A DNA stretch of 64,000 nucleotides from Macrostomum hystrix (Eukaryota > Platyhelminthes > Macrostomidae). The notes beneath the pieces are model-generated. The model saw only the letters and a list, made by a program, of their open reading frames with translations. It was not told where the DNA came from and did not search any database. Position 1 is the stretch's first letter. Every line of letters begins with the position of its first letter. The translations under genes were made by a program, and so were the position numbers. The stretch lies in contig CATNEN010000011.1 of the NCBI GenBank assembly GCA_950097015.1, forward strand, positions 2,154,001-2,218,000, read 5' to 3'. Positions 34,621 to 47,500 of this stretch are shown piece by piece.

Positions 34621-35734
34621 TTTTCATCTATATTGAAGCTAAAAGCATACATCAATAAAGTAAATGACTTTCAAGTCTGATATGATGGTAATATTGTAAT
34701 TAGCTATGCTAGACAATTATTTTTAATGTTTTTTGGGTTAAGGACACAAAAACCCTATTTTTTTATCAAACGTTTTCGGACACCATTTTTTTACTTTCCA
34801 AAGTAATACTTTTCCCTAATCTCACTTAAGGATTAAGAAAAACTCTGTAGACGTTATTTAAATACCTGCTCAACTTAGAATAAGGTCTATGCATTTATTG
34901 ACACACCTGATCTTTAGTTCCACCTGTCAGTTCGTGCTGGCCATATCGGTTTGTTGACAAAAAAGTTGACTCGAAAAATATTCAATTTTTAGTTACGCAA
35001 TACAGGATTATTGTGTGTGTGGCATGAGTAAACAATCTCATGTGAAGAAGGTGAGAGTTAGTTTGGGATATAGAATACTAACTACAGTGCCAAACAATAG
35101 AGGATTTGAGATATTTCTATTCAGCTATATCGAATGCCAAAAGCATGCATTTTATTTAAAATTGTTTGCCAAAAAGCACCAGATGACAAGGGCAATAGGG
35201 TAAATAAATGACTTATTTTTTTCATGAATGAAATGATGCATGGCGCAATTTGCAAACTGAACAAGGGCAATGATACCCATTGATACCATCTGGATATGAT
35301 CGCATGCAAGCACCAAGCATAATATGCAAATATCATGGAGATTATTGAAGTGTTTTGTTTGAAATTTAAGTCAATTAACATTTCATTTCTTCTCGTTCAG
35401 TCTTGTGAGTAAAATAATCTAATAATTGAAAGTAAAAAATGATTGTCAAATGTTCATGCCTGATTAACTAGCTTAATGATCTCCATGATATTCGACAAAA
35501 TTGATTCTCATGCACAATCTTCAGAATCATGAAGACTTCATATGGCAACATGAAATTATCTATATAGACTTACAGGTGTCAACTGGGTGATTTAAACCTT
35601 CCAAGTCCTAATTACATTGTCTTGCTTGAATAAGCTCCAACACTTTTACTAGATCCATGTTATAGGTGACGAATTGTTCGGATTTCGTCGACTTGATCGG
35701 TCGATTAATGATTGAGACAGAAATGGAGATGCAA
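34621..35734. other. Intergenic DNA with a small inverted repeat and an octamer
   Basis: aatatcatggagattattgaag near 35327 has a near-complete inverted partner near 35474 (cttaatgatctccatgatatt). Just left of the first copy is atgcaaat, an exact POU-type octamer. No gene is recognised. Confidence 0.4.
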
Positions 35735-36690
35735 GAGAAACAGAGGGGATAGAGGAAGGAACAGAAGGGATAGAGGAAGGAACAGATGGGATAGAGGATG
35801 GAACAGAGGGGATAGAGGATGGAACAGAGGGGATAGAGGATGGAACAGAGGGGATAGAGGATGTAACAGAGGGGATAGAGGATGGAACAGAGGGGATAGA
35901 GGAAGGAACAGAGGGGATAGAGGATGGAACAGAAGGGATAGAGGATGGAACAGAGGGGATAGAGGGTGGAACAGAGGGGATAGAGGATGGAACAGAGGGG
36001 ATAGAGGATGGAAAAGAGGGGATAGAGGATGGAAAAGAGGGGATAGAGGATGGAACAGAGGGGATAGAGGATGGAACAGAGGGATAGAGGATGGAACAGA
36101 GGGGATAGAGGATGGAACAGAGGGGATAGAGGGTGGAACAGAGGGGATAGAGGATGGAACAGAGGGGATAGAGGATGGAAAAGAGGGGATAGAGGATGGA
36201 AAAGAGGGGATAGAGGATGGAACAGAGGGGATAGAGGATGGAACAGAGGGATAGAGGATGGAACAGAGGGGATAGAGGATGGAACAGAGGGGATAGAGGG
36301 TGGAACAGAGGGGATAGAGGATGGAACAGAGGGGATAGAGGATGGAAAAGAGGGGATAGAGGATGGAAAAGAGGGGATAGAGGATGGAACAGAGGGGATA
36401 GAGGATGGAACAGAGGGATAGAGGATGGAACAGAGGGGATAGAGGATGGAACAGAGGGGATAGAGGATGGAACAGAGGGGATAGAGGGTGGAACAGAGGG
36501 GATAGAGGATGGAACAGAGGGATAGAGGATGGAACAGAGCGGATAGAGGATGGAACAGAGTATATATAGGATGGAACAGAGGAGATATTGGATGAAAGAG
36601 AAGGGATAGAGGATGGAAATGAAGGGATAGAGGATGGAAATGAAGAAATAGAGGATGGAACAGAGGGGATGGAGGATGGAACAGAGGGAG
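35735..36690. repeat. 21-bp minisatellite with a 167-bp higher-order unit
   Basis: The unit is ggaacagaggggatagagga-t, about 45 copies. A string of variants (cagaggga deletion, aaaagag twice, agggtgg) repeats at a 167-bp spacing (e.g. 36071 and 36238), roughly three times. Open frames in it are artefacts of the mostly 21-bp period. Confidence 0.97.
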
Positions 36691-38036
36691 AGAAAGAGAG
36701 AGCGTTAGGCAAGTTAGAGAGGATAACGTATAGTTAAAAAAACGATTATGTAAATGAGTACGTACAAAAAATTAAATTAGAAGAAAAAATAATATTGAAA
36801 GGCCAGATATGTTACACAGAAGATTTGGTGAGAATGTGCAAGCTACATTTTACAATGGCAATTTAGCATCTATAATAACCACATACGAGCTAATAAGGAG
36901 AGATGATTCATGCATATTTTTCAAGCTTTTGTTGCTAACAAAAGCAATCTGTAGAATATGAAAGAAAAAGAGCAAACAAAAAAGAATTTCATAAATTTGA
37001 AATTTTTTTGTCACTGCAGAGCATCGAATAGCTTCAACTCTCCATGGAAGTTGAGTCCAGTTGAGTTCATGGCAATTGAAACTGCGATACAAGTGAGAGC
37101 AACAACATGACATGCAGTATTAATGCTATTACCTGCTCACGTCGGCTCACATTGTGCCATAAAATACATTTCACTTACTGACAATGCTAAACTCTAAAAT
37201 ATGGTTTATTACTCAGGTAGGACGCTTAATTGTGCGAGGGGGTGTTTTGCACCTGGAGGTTAGGAGTGAAAAAATATGTTTTAAGTAAATTTCTGCATAT
37301 ATCACAGATTTTAAAGTGAGAAATGATTGGTACTGATTGGTACTGACTGTCCCATCCTCTCTCCTAGAATTTGAAGGAATAAGCGAATCTCCCTATGGGA
37401 TGAAAAGCAGTCCCCGATTTCCCAAAAAACCCCCCAGACTTGGGATTTGGACTTCAGGAATCCAGGATACAAGATTCTGTAAAAAAAAACGAAATCTTAA
37501 ATTACGATGCCAAGAAATCCCCAAATGACCAGTGGGGATTTTAAAAAACTTAAGAAGACCATATGGGAGATAAAAATCTCCCTATAGCTTCCATTGGGAT
37601 AACAAGTATCTATCGAAATTCTGATTCCGATCTAATGAAATCCCAAAATTCAGGACATTGGATTTCACGATCCAGATTTTGGGTTAACAAATTAAAATCC
37701 TGAAATCCCTAAATCCCCAAAAAATCAACGAAATCCTGGGTTGGCTGTGAAGAGACTTTGAAATCTAAAAATGGATTTTGAGAAATTCTAAAATCCCGAA
37801 TAAGTATTTCCTTCTTGAACTTGGATTTAGTTATCCGGATTCTGTCATCAAGATACCTCGAAATCCCACATTAGGATATCATTGGAAATCCTTGCATGGA
37901 ATTGAAATTAATATTACTATGTCGGTTGGGGTAAAAAAGCAATCATAAAAAATACCTACATGAAAATCAATGAATCAATAGACCCGGATAGTGGCTTTTA
38001 CATAGATTTTGTTCACCAGTCTTTTGTTCACAGTCT
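36691..38036. other. Intergenic DNA, nothing coding recognised
   Basis: A stretch at 37350-37870 is rich in the words aaatccc, gggattt and ccaaaatcc on both strands. It looks like a decayed repeat rather than a gene. Confidence 0.4.
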
Positions 38037-38073
38037 ACCAGTCCATGGACGGGTGTTCAATCCATGGACTGGT
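38037..38073. other. 13-bp inverted repeat around a B-box-like loop
   Basis: ACCAGTCCATGGA (38037-38049) pairs exactly with TCCATGGACTGGT (38061-38073). The loop and right arm read gggtgttcaatcc, close to a tRNA B box. A further copy of ccagtccatggactg is at 38459. Confidence 0.6.
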
Positions 38074-38079
38074 GGAATG

Positions 38080-38215
38080 CGACACCCACTTTCAATGCTG
38101 GTACCCAGTTAACAGCCTCAGCCTGGGCGAACTGAAGCAATGCAGAGAGAAAAGTCACAAACTGTTCCAGCGTAATTGGGAATCGAACACCCGACCACTA
38201 CCCCATGCTGGAATA
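38080..38215 (-). mobile_element. Second tRNA-like retroelement fragment
   Basis: On the minus strand ttccagc (38213-38207) and gctggaa (38171-38165) form a 7-bp closing stem. The stem encloses gggtagtggtcgggtgttcg followed by attccc, which resembles a tRNA D and T arm with a good B box. It is unrelated to the main SINE family. The downstream portion to 38080 may be its body. Confidence 0.45.
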
Positions 38216-38324
38216 CATCAAAATATAGAGAAATCCTACTATCCAGTGTCCAAAAGTTGCGAGTTCGAGAAATATTATAATTTCTAAATCCCAGGCAGCA
38301 ACGGAGATCATAAGATTACAGGCT

Positions 38325-38400
38325 GCAATAGGTCGGGAGTTCGAATCCCATCTCAATGGAGACAACTTGTGTCCTTAATTGAGAGCACCTAATTACCATG
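38325..38400 (+). mobile_element. tRNA-like B-box fragment, plus strand
   Basis: gcaataggtcgggagttcga followed by atccc matches a tRNA T-arm/B-box pattern. It lies 120 bases from the opposite-strand tRNA-like fragment. No full cloverleaf is visible. Confidence 0.35.
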
Positions 38401-39889
38401 AGTATCAGTTCGCATAGTTATAAAACTGGTATTAGCATCAGCTGGGGCAGAACATTGTCCAGTCCATGGACTGAATAGCTGTACACACATTATCTTTTCC
38501 CATATCTTCATATTTATCTTCAAATAATATAGAAGAAAAATGAATATGAAGTGTAGCATATTGCGTTGTGCACATTGTTGCGTTATTATCAAATATCCCT
38601 AGAAACACAATCTTCACCTTTAGCTTAGCAACAGTTGCGAAAACCCGGCGCTGTTATCGCTTCGGTAATCCGTTCTAACCTCGGATTTCCTAGATCCTAT
38701 ACTCAAGCTATAGCTTTTTATTAGTTCTAGTTTAACAATAGGGCCAAATTGAGTATTGACTCAACAGGAACACGCGCAAATGAAAGTGACAGCCTGAGGG
38801 GAAGATTTGGCGAGTACCATGCGAAATTCCCGTTTTTTATATAAATATGAGCTCTAGGCGTAAATAGCACACAATTGGGATATTTATGAAAATTGTGCGA
38901 AAATTATTTCACACCAGTTGTGGTCCCCGGATAACAAAAGAAGACAGCGGAGACAACGGACAGAAGGTGCTAAAAATGCCCCCCCCCTGCACCAACCAAG
39001 GCCTGCTATACAATGACGATAATCATAAACCGCATTAAAGCAAACAAAAAAACATAATTTAGCACATTTTTATTTATAATATACATCCCCGCTATTGTCT
39101 AGGCATGCATTCACTCCTCAAGGGCATTTTTCTAGGCCCTACTTATTATTTGTGTACAATAATGAAGGACGACACTTTCGCAATAGTCTATGGCCAAAGT
39201 AGAATTGACCTAGATTGATTTTATTAAAGATGTGCATCCAAAATAATGATCTACAAAATCATTGCAAAAGTACATTCCTCAAACAGAGAACTCAAGCTAA
39301 TATATTGTAAATGTCAAGTTCCCACGTGTCTCACAATCTCACCAACCATGATTTGTTCTCATTCAAGACAGTCTTTATCAAGCGGAAATCAGTACGTTAA
39401 TAGATTAATTTTTAGCAGATTTAGTTAAAAAAATATCTAGTCATTCGGTGCTGTTATTTACTTTTGATCTTTGTTAAATTCAGTTGATTCATGTTACAAA
39501 ATATGATAATAAATGCAGCTTAAGTTCAGTATGTGGTGCGAACGCTTGTTTGAGTAGCTATGTTTTGTGCTCTGCTCAATTGCTAAGCACAAATTTTGCT
39601 ATGAAAACATTAGGAGCGAATCTATCGTGAAAGAAAAGATTATAGATAAGATAAGGCTATAGTTGGAATTGCATTCACTGCAGTTGTGTCTGTGTCTGTG
39701 TGTGGATAGCTTGAAATACATTTGCGGAAGTCATTATTAAAATTTTAGTAATCTCCAGGGTAAGAGCGAGAGCAAAGTTTGAAATGTCAGAGAAGTAAAA
39801 AAGGTTTTTGAAAAATTAGGTTTTAGTAACTTTAGTTTTAGGAAGGCTAGTGTCTAGGAAGGTTATATTAAGAAACCTTGGCGACATTG
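38401..39889. other. AT-rich intergenic DNA
   Basis: No gene is recognised. Confidence 0.5.
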
Positions 39890-40370
39890 AAAGACTCAAC
39901 GTTTTGGAAGTTAAAGTTCAGGAATTTAAGGTTTAGGAAGGGAAGGGTTTAGGAAGTGAAGGGTTCAGGCAGTGAAGGGTTTAGAAAGTGAAGGGTTCAG
40001 GAATTTAAGGTTTAGGAAGTGAAGGGTTTAGGAAGTAAATGGTTTAGGAAGTGAAGGGTTTAGGAAGTGAAGGGTTTAGGAAGTGAAGGGTTTAGGAAGT
40101 GAAGGGTTTAGGGGTTTAGGAAGTGAAGGGTTCAGGCAGTGAAGGGTTCAGGAAGTGAAGGGTTCAGGAATTTAAGGTTTAGGAAGTGAAGGGTTTAGGA
40201 AGTGAAGGGTTTAGGGAGGGAAGGGTTTAGGAAGTGAAGGGTTTAGGAAGTGAAGGGTTTAGGAAGTGAAGGGTTTAGGGAGTGAAGAGTTTGGGAAGTG
40301 AAAGGTTAGGGAGGGAAGGGTTTAGGAAGTGGTTTAGGAAGTGAAGTGTTTAGGGAGTTTAGGAAATTTA
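39890..40370. repeat. 16-bp minisatellite
   Basis: The unit is aggaagtgaagggttt, with ttcaggcagtg and ttcaggaatttaag variants. About 28 imperfect copies fade out on both sides. Confidence 0.93.
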
Positions 40371-40974
40371 TCAAGCTTGTAGTTTAGGTCTGTTAGATTT
40401 CAGGAAAATTGCAAGTTACTGATACTTCGAGTATAAAGGTTAAAAAAACAGAACATTTTTGTTTAAAAGACATAAAATTATACCAAGTGTTTATTGTCCA
40501 GCCCCTGTTGCCTCAGCATGGGAGCTTAGCAGAATGCGGTAGGCCGTCATTGGGATTAAATACTTTTTAATCCTGAGAATTCTCTTTAGCCTTGTCTGAT
40601 TATTCACCTGCTCAAGAACGAAAACTTAAACTTGATGATGCAATTGAAGAACAGGATTAAAAAAGTAAAAAACGATAAGGCCGTTGAAGCAGATCGGATT
40701 ATAAGAGTTGAAACAGAACTTAAATTTCTTCGCCGCTAAAAATATTCAACGAATTTAATCCTCACATTTAAGTCATAGTTGCTGCCGTCACGACTTCTGA
40801 GCACTGATGATGCAACTGGCTCTCGACAGTCAGCAGATTGCTATCAGATGGGAACTCGAAAGCGTTGTTGTAGAAATAGATTTTTAGACCACACACAATT
40901 AAACACAGCTCTGATATCACTAGCCAGGTGTAAGCTCTTGAATACGGAGTCCTGACCCCAAGGCTCATCTCTTC

Positions 40975-42735
40975 CGTGTGCTCATCCCTCACGTGTGCTC
41001 ATCCCTCCCGTGTGCTCATCCCTCCCGTGTGCTCATCCCTCCCGTGTGCTCATCTCTCCCGTGTGTCATCTCTCCCCTGTGTCATCTCTCCCCTGTGTCA
41101 TCTCTCCCGTGTCTCATCTCTCCCGTGTCTCATCTCTCCGCTGTCTCATCTCTCCCGTGTCTCATCTCTCCAGTGTCTCATCTCTCTCGTGTCATATTTC
41201 TCCCATGTCTCATGGTTCCCGTGTCTCATCTCTCCTGTGTCTTATCGCTCCCGTGTCTCATCTCTCCCGTGTCTTATCTCTCCCGTGTCTCATCTCTCCC
41301 GTGTCTCATCTCTCCGCTGTCTCATCTCTCCCGTGTCTCATCTCTCCCGTGTCTCATCTTTCCCGTGTCTCATCTCTCTCGTGTCATATTTCTCCCATGT
41401 CTTATCGCTCCCATGTATCATCTCTCCCGTGTCTCATATTTCCCGTGTCTCATCTCTCCGCTGTCTCATCTCTCCAGTGTCTCATCTCTCTCGTGTCATA
41501 TTTCTCCCATGTCTCATGGTTCCCGTGTCTAATCTCTCCGCTGTCTCATCTCTCCCGTGTCTAATCTCTCCCGTGTCTAATCTCTCCCGTGTCTAATCTC
41601 TCCCGTGTCTAATCTCTCCCGTGTCTCATCTCTCCCGTGTCTAATCTCTCCCGTGTCTAATCTCTCCGCTGTCTCATCTCTCCCGTGTCTCATCTCTCCC
41701 GTGTCTCATCTTTCCCGTGTCTCATCTCTCTCGTGTCATATTTCTCCCATGTCTTATTTCTCCCATGTATCATCTCTCCCGTGTCTCATCTTTCCCGTGT
41801 CTCATCTCTCCGCTGTCTCATCTCTCCCGTGTCTAATCTCTCCGCTGTCTCATCTCTCCCGTGTCTTATCTCTCCCGTGTCTCATCTTTCCCGTGTCTCA
41901 TCTCTCTCGTGTCATATTTCTCCCATGTCTTATTTCTCCCATGTATCATCTCTCCCGTGTCTCATCTTTCCCGTGTCTCATCTCTCCGCTGTCTCATCTC
42001 TCCCGTGTCTCATCTCTCCGCTGTCTCATCTTTCCCGTGTCTCATCTCTCTCGTGTCATATTTCTCCCATGTCTTATCGCTCCCATGTATCATCTCTCCC
42101 GTGTCTCATCTTTCCCGTGTCTCATCTCTCCGCTGTCTCATCTCTCCCGTGTCTCATCTCTCCGCTGTCTCATCTCTCCAGTGTCTCATCTCTCCCGTGT
42201 CTAATCTCTCCCGTGTCTAATCTCTCCGCTGTCTCATCTCTCCCGTGTCTCATCTCTCCCGTGTCTCATCTTTCCCGTGTCTCATCTCTCTCGTGTCATA
42301 TTTCTCCCATGTCTTATTTCTCCCATGTATCATCTCTCCCGTGTCTCATCTTTCCCGTGTCTCATCTCTCCGCTGTCTCATCTCTCCCGTGTCTAATCTC
42401 TCCGCTGTCTCATCTCTCCCGTGTCTTATCTCTCCCGTGTCTCATCTTTCCCGTGTCTCATCTCTCTCGTGTCATATTTCTCCCATGTCTTATTTCTCCC
42501 ATGTATCATCTCTCCCGTGTCTCATCTTTCCCGTGTCTCATCTCTCCGCTGTCTCATCTCTCCCGTGTCTCATCTCTCCGCTGTCTCATCTCTCCAGTGT
42601 CTCATCTCTCTCGTGTCATATTTCTCCCGTGTCTCATGGTTCCCGTGTCTCATCTCTCCTGTGTCTTATCGCTCCCGTGTCTTATCTCTCCCGAGTCTCA
42701 TCTCTCCCGTGAGATATCACTGATATCTCATCTCT
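40975..42735. repeat. 16-bp pyrimidine-rich minisatellite (1.76 kb) with block duplications
   Basis: The unit is gtgtctcatctctccc, with variants cgctgtctc, ctctcgtgtcatatttctcc and catgtatcatc. Long identical runs of variants recur: the segment at about 41690-41880 is found again at about 42250-42440. The long frames (for example 41685-42782) are artefacts. Confidence 0.97.
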
Positions 42736-43434
42736 CCGCTGTCTCATCTCTCTATTCTCTATTCGGCTTACGAGACTTGTAACTTTGTCGACCCAGCAGG
42801 TCCAGACATAGAAAAAATTGCCTCCGATAAATACGCTGCACAATAAGGCGACTTTAAGCCTGAGAACAAGTTCTCCCTGTCCAAACACCAGATATGACTT
42901 GACATTTCAACACTGATAGTCAACCTAAGTAATCAACATAACTAAAAATGTGTCTATTTATTCAGGACCCTGTTATCTTTGAGCTGCTCGGTTTCTATAC
43001 TTACTCACTGGTGGCAAAAATGAATCGGTCTAATCTTTCACTATTGCTCCCTAGATTTGCTTAACTAAAATACTATAATTGCAATTGTGCCTGAGGACCT
43101 TAAACCGTAAGGCTTTAGTTGCCAGGCAGGGTAAAGCTGCATGCGGCGTGGGTTTTGGCTGATCTTCTTATCCGGAAAAAGATAATTTCAAGAGCAGATA
43201 TGGGCCAACTTAATAAATTTTGGACCAAACTAAACACAATAAACAGCTAGAGTAAAAATTCTGAGCTGTAGTTAGTATTGCAGTTTTTATAAACTAATTT
43301 TTGTTAAATAAATATTGAGGGGCATACTTTTGACTTAGTAAGTAGTATGATAAAAGTCAAGTAGCATTACTCGAATTTTGAAATCTAAAATTAGACTTAA
43401 ACTTTCTTTACGGAGATTATCAAGACCTTCGCGG
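42736..43434. other. Intergenic DNA, nothing recognised
   Basis: No exon, RNA gene or repeat is seen. Confidence 0.5.
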
Positions 43435-43862
43435 CGCGTCAGATCTAAACTGGAGGTGGCTGAAATAAACTGGATGTGTCAGATCTAAACTGGAGGTGTC
43501 AGATCTAAACTGGAGGTGTCAGATCTAAACTGGAGGTGTCAGATCTAAACTGGAGGTGTCAGATCTAAACTGGAGGTGTCAGATCTAAACTGGAGGTGTC
43601 AGATCTAAACTGGAGGTGTCAGATCTAAACTGGAGGTGTCAGATCTAAACTGGAGGTGTCAGATCTAAACTGGAGGTGTCAGATCTAAACTGGAGGTGTC
43701 AGATCTAAACTGGAGGTGTCAGATCTAAACTGGAGGTGTCAGATCTAAACTGGAGGTGTCAGATCTAAACTGGAGGTGTCAGATCTAAACTGGAGGTGTC
43801 AGATCTAAACTGGAGGTGTCAAATCTAAACTGGAGGTGTCAGATCTAAACTGGAGGTGTCAT
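43435..43862. repeat. 20-bp minisatellite, ~21 nearly identical copies
   Basis: The unit is gtcagatctaaactggaggt. All central copies are identical except one aaatc change near 43821, so the array is young or strongly homogenised. Each unit contains a BglII site (agatct). Confidence 0.97.
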
Positions 43863-44591
43863 ATAATATAAAGTAATATATTTGATGTGTCGAATCCAAC
43901 GGGACGCACCGTTGGACAAATTCAACAAATTGCCGCTGTTTTTGGCATTTAAGTACACGAAGAAATGAAGAAATTGATATCAATTTTATTCACAATTGTT
44001 TTCTCTGGATTTGCGACCAGCACAATGAAGTCGATATGAAGATTGCTGAAGCAGATAATTAATTTATATTTATTCTACAGTTCGTATATAATTATTAGCA
44101 GTTAAACAAAATATAAACTATGACAATATTATATAAAAACGGAATTTGCTACAATGAAATTGACATAAATCGAACTTGTTCTTATAGTATGCATTTCTGA
44201 ATTCAGAATCTTTCAAGTCAAAATCGATGTCAATTAGTTTTAGTAGAGTTAAACTTCGATATACGGAATCAATATAGCGTATATTATGAATAATTACTCT
44301 TGACTTTGAATTCGCACCAAATTCTTTTACCCAAGATTATCGTCTTAATAAGAAAACATTTTTGCCTAATCGTACCTCGTATTTTGGTGCGAATTCAAAT
44401 ACACAATGTAGAACAATTTTTACTTGTTAAACTTTCATTTGTAGGCAAGCCCCTCAGTGGTCAACATAGAGCATGTTATAAAAAACAACGTCTATCTTGT
44501 TTTTAAACGCGTCAAAGAATCAAAGTAAAGGAGAGAATGAAAAAACTGAGGTTCGCTGCAAGATAAATGATCTTTTTAGTTTTACGAGAGC
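43863..44591. other. Downstream flank of the kinase gene
   Basis: The sequence is AT-rich and presumably includes the kinase 3' UTR next to 44592. No other feature is seen. Confidence 0.4.
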
Positions 44592-47500
44592 TTAACGCAC
44601 TGGCTGGCTGATCGGCCGCTTAGGATTCCTGTCACCTGCTGACTCGGCCGCTTTCGCCACGACCTTCCAATGTGTGGTGGGGAAATACTAGAAAATAGTT
44701 AGATTTTCGGCACCACCCAAACATGACTACTTACAAAATTTTACTAAGTGGAGTAAAACTAGTGTTAAAAAAATTTCCTACCTGAACATCAAAAATTCGT
44801 TTCAGAGTCGATGGCGTTGAAGGGTTCATTGTTCCATCTGAGGCCGCCTGCAGGGAGCCGTTGGGGCGTACAGTCTGGGGCACAGGCAACCTGAAACGTT
44901 TTCATGTTCGATGCATCGATTGCCCCTACTCTGCTATTTCGATATTTCAATACAGATTAAGGCCTATGATATATATTTATGATCCTCATCAGAGGGTGAG
45001 TGGCAGAGCGGTTAACGCGTTTGCCTCTCACACCACGATCCCTCCCTGAGCTCGATTCCGCGGCGAGGCCACATTTGATTTGGGGCGCAGCCGCGGAGAG
45101 AAGGCTTGGGGGCTTGTCGTGCAATTTACGCCCTTGAGGGCCAACCTCTAAGGCACATTGAAAGTGTGCACTGCCTGACGATGAGAAAGTCAGGGCAGGT
45201 GTACACACATTTGTGAGCGTGTACCTGCGTACGGTATCTGTGTGTGTGTGTGCTCAGGAGTCAGCGAAATGGGCAGAATTGCCTACTCGCTGGCTGTTGG
45301 TCTAGTGTCACCAAGTGAAGTGCCATTGCCCGCAGCCCTCCTCCAACAATGATTCTGATGCCTACCGAAACTGAAATTCCTCTCATTCGAAACTAAAATC
45401 CCATAGACTTAGATCCTCATCCTCTGGCTGATCCCAACATTTCAGACCCTCACTTTCGCCAGGCATTCGCCGAGTCCATTCCGCACTCCGCCAGCGTTGG
45501 ACCGTTTCCGATGACGATGGCCTCGGCCACCGCGGCAGCTGGCATGGGGGAGCACGGCGTGGCAAAGTCCTCGGCGTCCGCTCGGGGCGCCCGACGAAAA
45601 TCGATCAAACGTCCGAGTCGTGACGTCAGTGCGTCGGCTGCCTCTTCTAGGAGAGCCTCCTTCAGAAGGCGACGACCAACAGCCGCTCGATCGTCGTTCG
45701 ATGGCGGCGCATTTGAAGGCGGCGACGGCTGCGACGGCGGCAAGATTGACGGCTGTGCCGCAGTCTTTCGTTGGTGATGATGATGCCGATGCTGCTTCCG
45801 TCGGCTGGAGGATCTCTCCTGACGGCCCCTGTAGGAGCTGCTCCGCTCGTGACTTCCAGACGGCGAGTCGTCAGGTACCGCAAACGGGTTTCTTCGCTGA
45901 GGGAATAATTCCTTCTTCTTTGGCGGCACATAGACGCCGACAGGATTGACGTGGTGGCTCTTCTTGCTCTGGTGTTGCTGCTGCTGATGCTGTTGCTGGG
46001 TGCGCCTCTTCACCAGTTCCGGAGATCGAGACTTTCGGCGTCGGGACAGCTGGGTCTGCGAAACACGTGTATTGGTGAGTGCCGTGCTACAGATAGCATC
46101 TAGGATTTTACATGCAGTCTGTTATCTTATCCACGATTACCAAAGGTGATGTTATCCCCCCCAGGATTCCTTATGTGGTCTGTTATCCCATTCGAGACTG
46201 ACACTCGCCGATTCCTCAGGTCTGTTATCCCATCAAGGATTCTTCCGATAGTCTGCCAACATCCCTTTCATCAGCAGTTCTCAAGGGCAACTATTTGAAT
46301 AAATCAGATTTTTTCTCGAAATACTACTAATAGTAGTCCGTATTAAACGAAAAATGACAGCAGTGTTGTGAACGCACGCTTGATTGTTGACCTGCAGCCG
46401 AGCAAGCTAGTGGCTGCACTCCCAAGCTGGTTGGCCTTCTAGCTGGAGACACAACCTGAATGGAGTGCCGCGGACCCCCTGAAATGGTAGGGCAGGCGAT
46501 CTGTACTACTCAAAATGCAGACGCATTTGAGATATATCAATCGGCAATATACTGCTAACCTTGATGACTAACTAGCTAAATAGCTGCAGGTAGCTAAGTT
46601 TTGTTTTCTGCTGCTGGGGGACAACGGTTCTCTGCTGGGGGTCGGTGGCAGAGCGGTCTAACGCGGCGAGGCCACATTCATTCAAGGTGCAGCCGCGGAC
46701 AGAAGGCTTGGGGGCTTGTCGTCAAATTTACGCCCTTGAGGGCCAACCTCCAAGGCACAGTGAGACTGTACACAGCCTGACGATGAGAAAGTCAGGGCAG
46801 ATGTACACACCTGTGTGAGCGTATGCGTTTGTACAGTATCTTAGGGCGTGTGAGCTCACGAGGCTTCGTGTCTAGTGTCACCAAATGATGTGCCATTGCC
46901 TGCAGCCCTCCTGCAATTATTCATCAGTATTAAATGGTTCTCTACTGCTAGAGGGGACATTGATTCTCTGCTACTGAGGGGGCAGAATTCCTGGTCGACT
47001 GTCCCGAAAAGATTTTCTGTGACCACAGACACCCTGCGAATACTGTTTTACAAAGTTTTCTGTGACCACAGACACCCTGCGAATACTGTTTTACAAAGTT
47101 TTCTGTGACCACAGACACCCTGCGAATACTGTTTTACAAAGTTTTCTGTGACCACAGACACCCTGCGAATACTGTTTTACAAAGTTTTCTGTGACCACAG
47201 ACACCCTGCGAATACTGTTTTACAAAGTTTTCTGTGACCACAGACACCCTGCGAATACTGTTTTACAAAGTTTTCTGTGATTCTCAAAAAGCGTTCACGA
47301 GCAAGTGCGGAACCTACCTTCATCTCTGCATCCTTGAATGCTTGCAGCTGTGGCTCCCAGTGGCAGCTGACAGGTGATATCAGACTCCTCATCGTCCTCC
47401 ACAGTTGCTACAACAGCAACAGCTGCCGCAGCTCCACCAGTAAAAGCTGTGGCTGTTGATGCTGACGCTGCACCTGCTTGTGCTTCAACGTGATCCGGTA

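Noticed and set aside
35705-36712. 335-codon frame through the 21-bp array
   Set aside because: It is a repeat artefact with frame switches at the 20-bp units.
40976-42782. Several overlapping plus-strand frames (SRVSSLPCLIS type)
   Set aside because: All frames are open because of the 16-bp repeat without stop codons. There is no non-repeat domain.
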